This document shows positions 4,873 through 5,306 of a DNA stretch of 5,306 bases, piece after piece. The translations under genes were made by a program, and so were the position numbers. The stretch comes from an uncultured Flavihumibacter sp. (GTDB lineage Bacteria > Bacteroidota > Bacteroidia > Chitinophagales > Chitinophagaceae), in NCBI GenBank assembly GCA_946481605.1, contig CAMLPA010000264.1, positions 1 to 5,306 of the forward strand, in the 5' to 3' direction. The notes under the pieces were generated by a model that searched no databases, was not told the DNA's origin, and was given only the letters and a program-made list of their open reading frames with translations. Numbering within the stretch: position 1 is the stretch's first letter; every line of letters starts with the position of its first letter.

Positions 4873-5306
4873 TTATCTTATTACAAATCCTCCGCCGGGC
4901 TGTACTTCGATTTCCAGGAGTCCGTTCTTTTTCACATCCACTTCTTTGGAGAAACTTTCTTTGTTCATATCGTCGTTGTACAAACGAACTTTCTTTCCCA
5001 CGAACATGGGCAGGTTCAGTTTCAGTTTCTTTACGTCTTTTTCAGCGTTAACACCCGCCACATACCAGTCTGCGCCTTTGCGGCGTGCCACCACACTATA
5101 TTTCCCGGGATAGCCATCTATAAACAAAGTCTCATCCCATGTAGTGGGTACTTTCTTCATAAAATCGATCGCGAACTCAGGGGCATCCGTCAGATTGTTT
5201 GGCGTGAGCGCGAACATCTGCACAGGGTTCTGGAACAACACTGCGGTTGCAAGTTGGAACGCATCGGTAGTAAGGCGCTTGTTCCGGTCCTTGTTGCTTC
5301 TTACCA
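4873..5306 (-). CDS. GH97-family glycoside hydrolase, C-terminal part
   Basis: The minus-strand frame is open from the window edge to TAA at 4875-4873 and gives 143 residues, the C-terminal end of a much longer protein (GH97 enzymes are about 650-700 residues). The first part, TTDAFQLATAVLFQNPVQMF, corresponds to the end of the catalytic barrel. VPTTWDETLFIDGYPGKYSVVARRKGADWYVAGVNAEKD marks the GH97 C-terminal beta-sandwich (read in two parts), and the chain ends GGGFVIR. GH97 members are periplasmic or outer-membrane alpha-glucosidases or alpha-galactosidases, SusB-like, that act on oligosaccharides in Bacteroidota. The catalytic residues and signal peptide lie outside the window, so specificity cannot be judged. 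A GTG at 5241 is not the start; the similarity continues upstream. The gene converges on the cupin with 20 bases between stop codons and is functionally unrelated to it. Confidence 0.9.
   Translation of the reverse strand, partial: VRSNKDRNKRLTTDAFQLATAVLFQNPVQMFALTPNNLTDAPEFAIDFMKKVPTTWDETLFIDGYPGKYSVVARRKGADWYVAGVNAEKDVKKLKLNLPMFVGKKVRLYNDDMNKESFSKEVDVKKNGLLEIEVQPGGGFVIR

Overview
The window reads as a chromosomal segment of a member of the Bacteroidota, most likely a Chitinophagaceae-like genus. Four things point there: promoters with the phylum's TAnnTTTG -7 element, start codons without Shine-Dalgarno sequences, a GH97-type glycoside hydrolase, and CGCAAAG-rich intergenic repeats of a kind I recall from this phylum. 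The family-level assignment is inference; no marker for it was compared.

Left part (1-2148). A short open frame ending at 89 may be the 3' end of a gene that lies mostly outside the window. A 550-base non-coding stretch follows and holds two copies (A and B) of an intergenic repeat. On the minus strand a MarR-family regulator (1720-2148) is followed 62 bases later by an aldo/keto reductase (641-1657), probably one operon. Centre (2149-3232). The MarR gene is divergent from ruvB, the Holliday-junction branch-migration motor. Only 55 bases separate the two start codons. This gap holds two interleaved Bacteroidota-type promoters, and both predict leaderless or nearly leaderless mRNAs.

Right part (3233-5306). 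About 440 bases of non-coding DNA follow ruvB. They contain a composite repeat (C) and then a strong AT-rich dyad just upstream of a -7 element. Next is a compact plus-strand operon: an Rrf2-family regulator with three clustered cysteines (NsrR/IscR type), a group 3 truncated haemoglobin whose ATG overlaps the regulator's stop codon, and a small cupin 10 bases further on. The layout suggests a small circuit in which an Fe-S regulator senses nitric oxide, oxygen or redox state and controls a haem protein, with the dyad as its operator. The convergent C-terminal end of a GH97 glycosidase closes the window.

The most unusual observations are these. The repeat copies all sit downstream of a gene end in sense orientation. 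Nested 18-25-base hairpin modules are present or absent at different points in otherwise matching repeat copies, and their arm sequences differ but stay complementary. The Rrf2-globin-cupin operon has its own dyad, and marR and ruvB share a compact promoter region.
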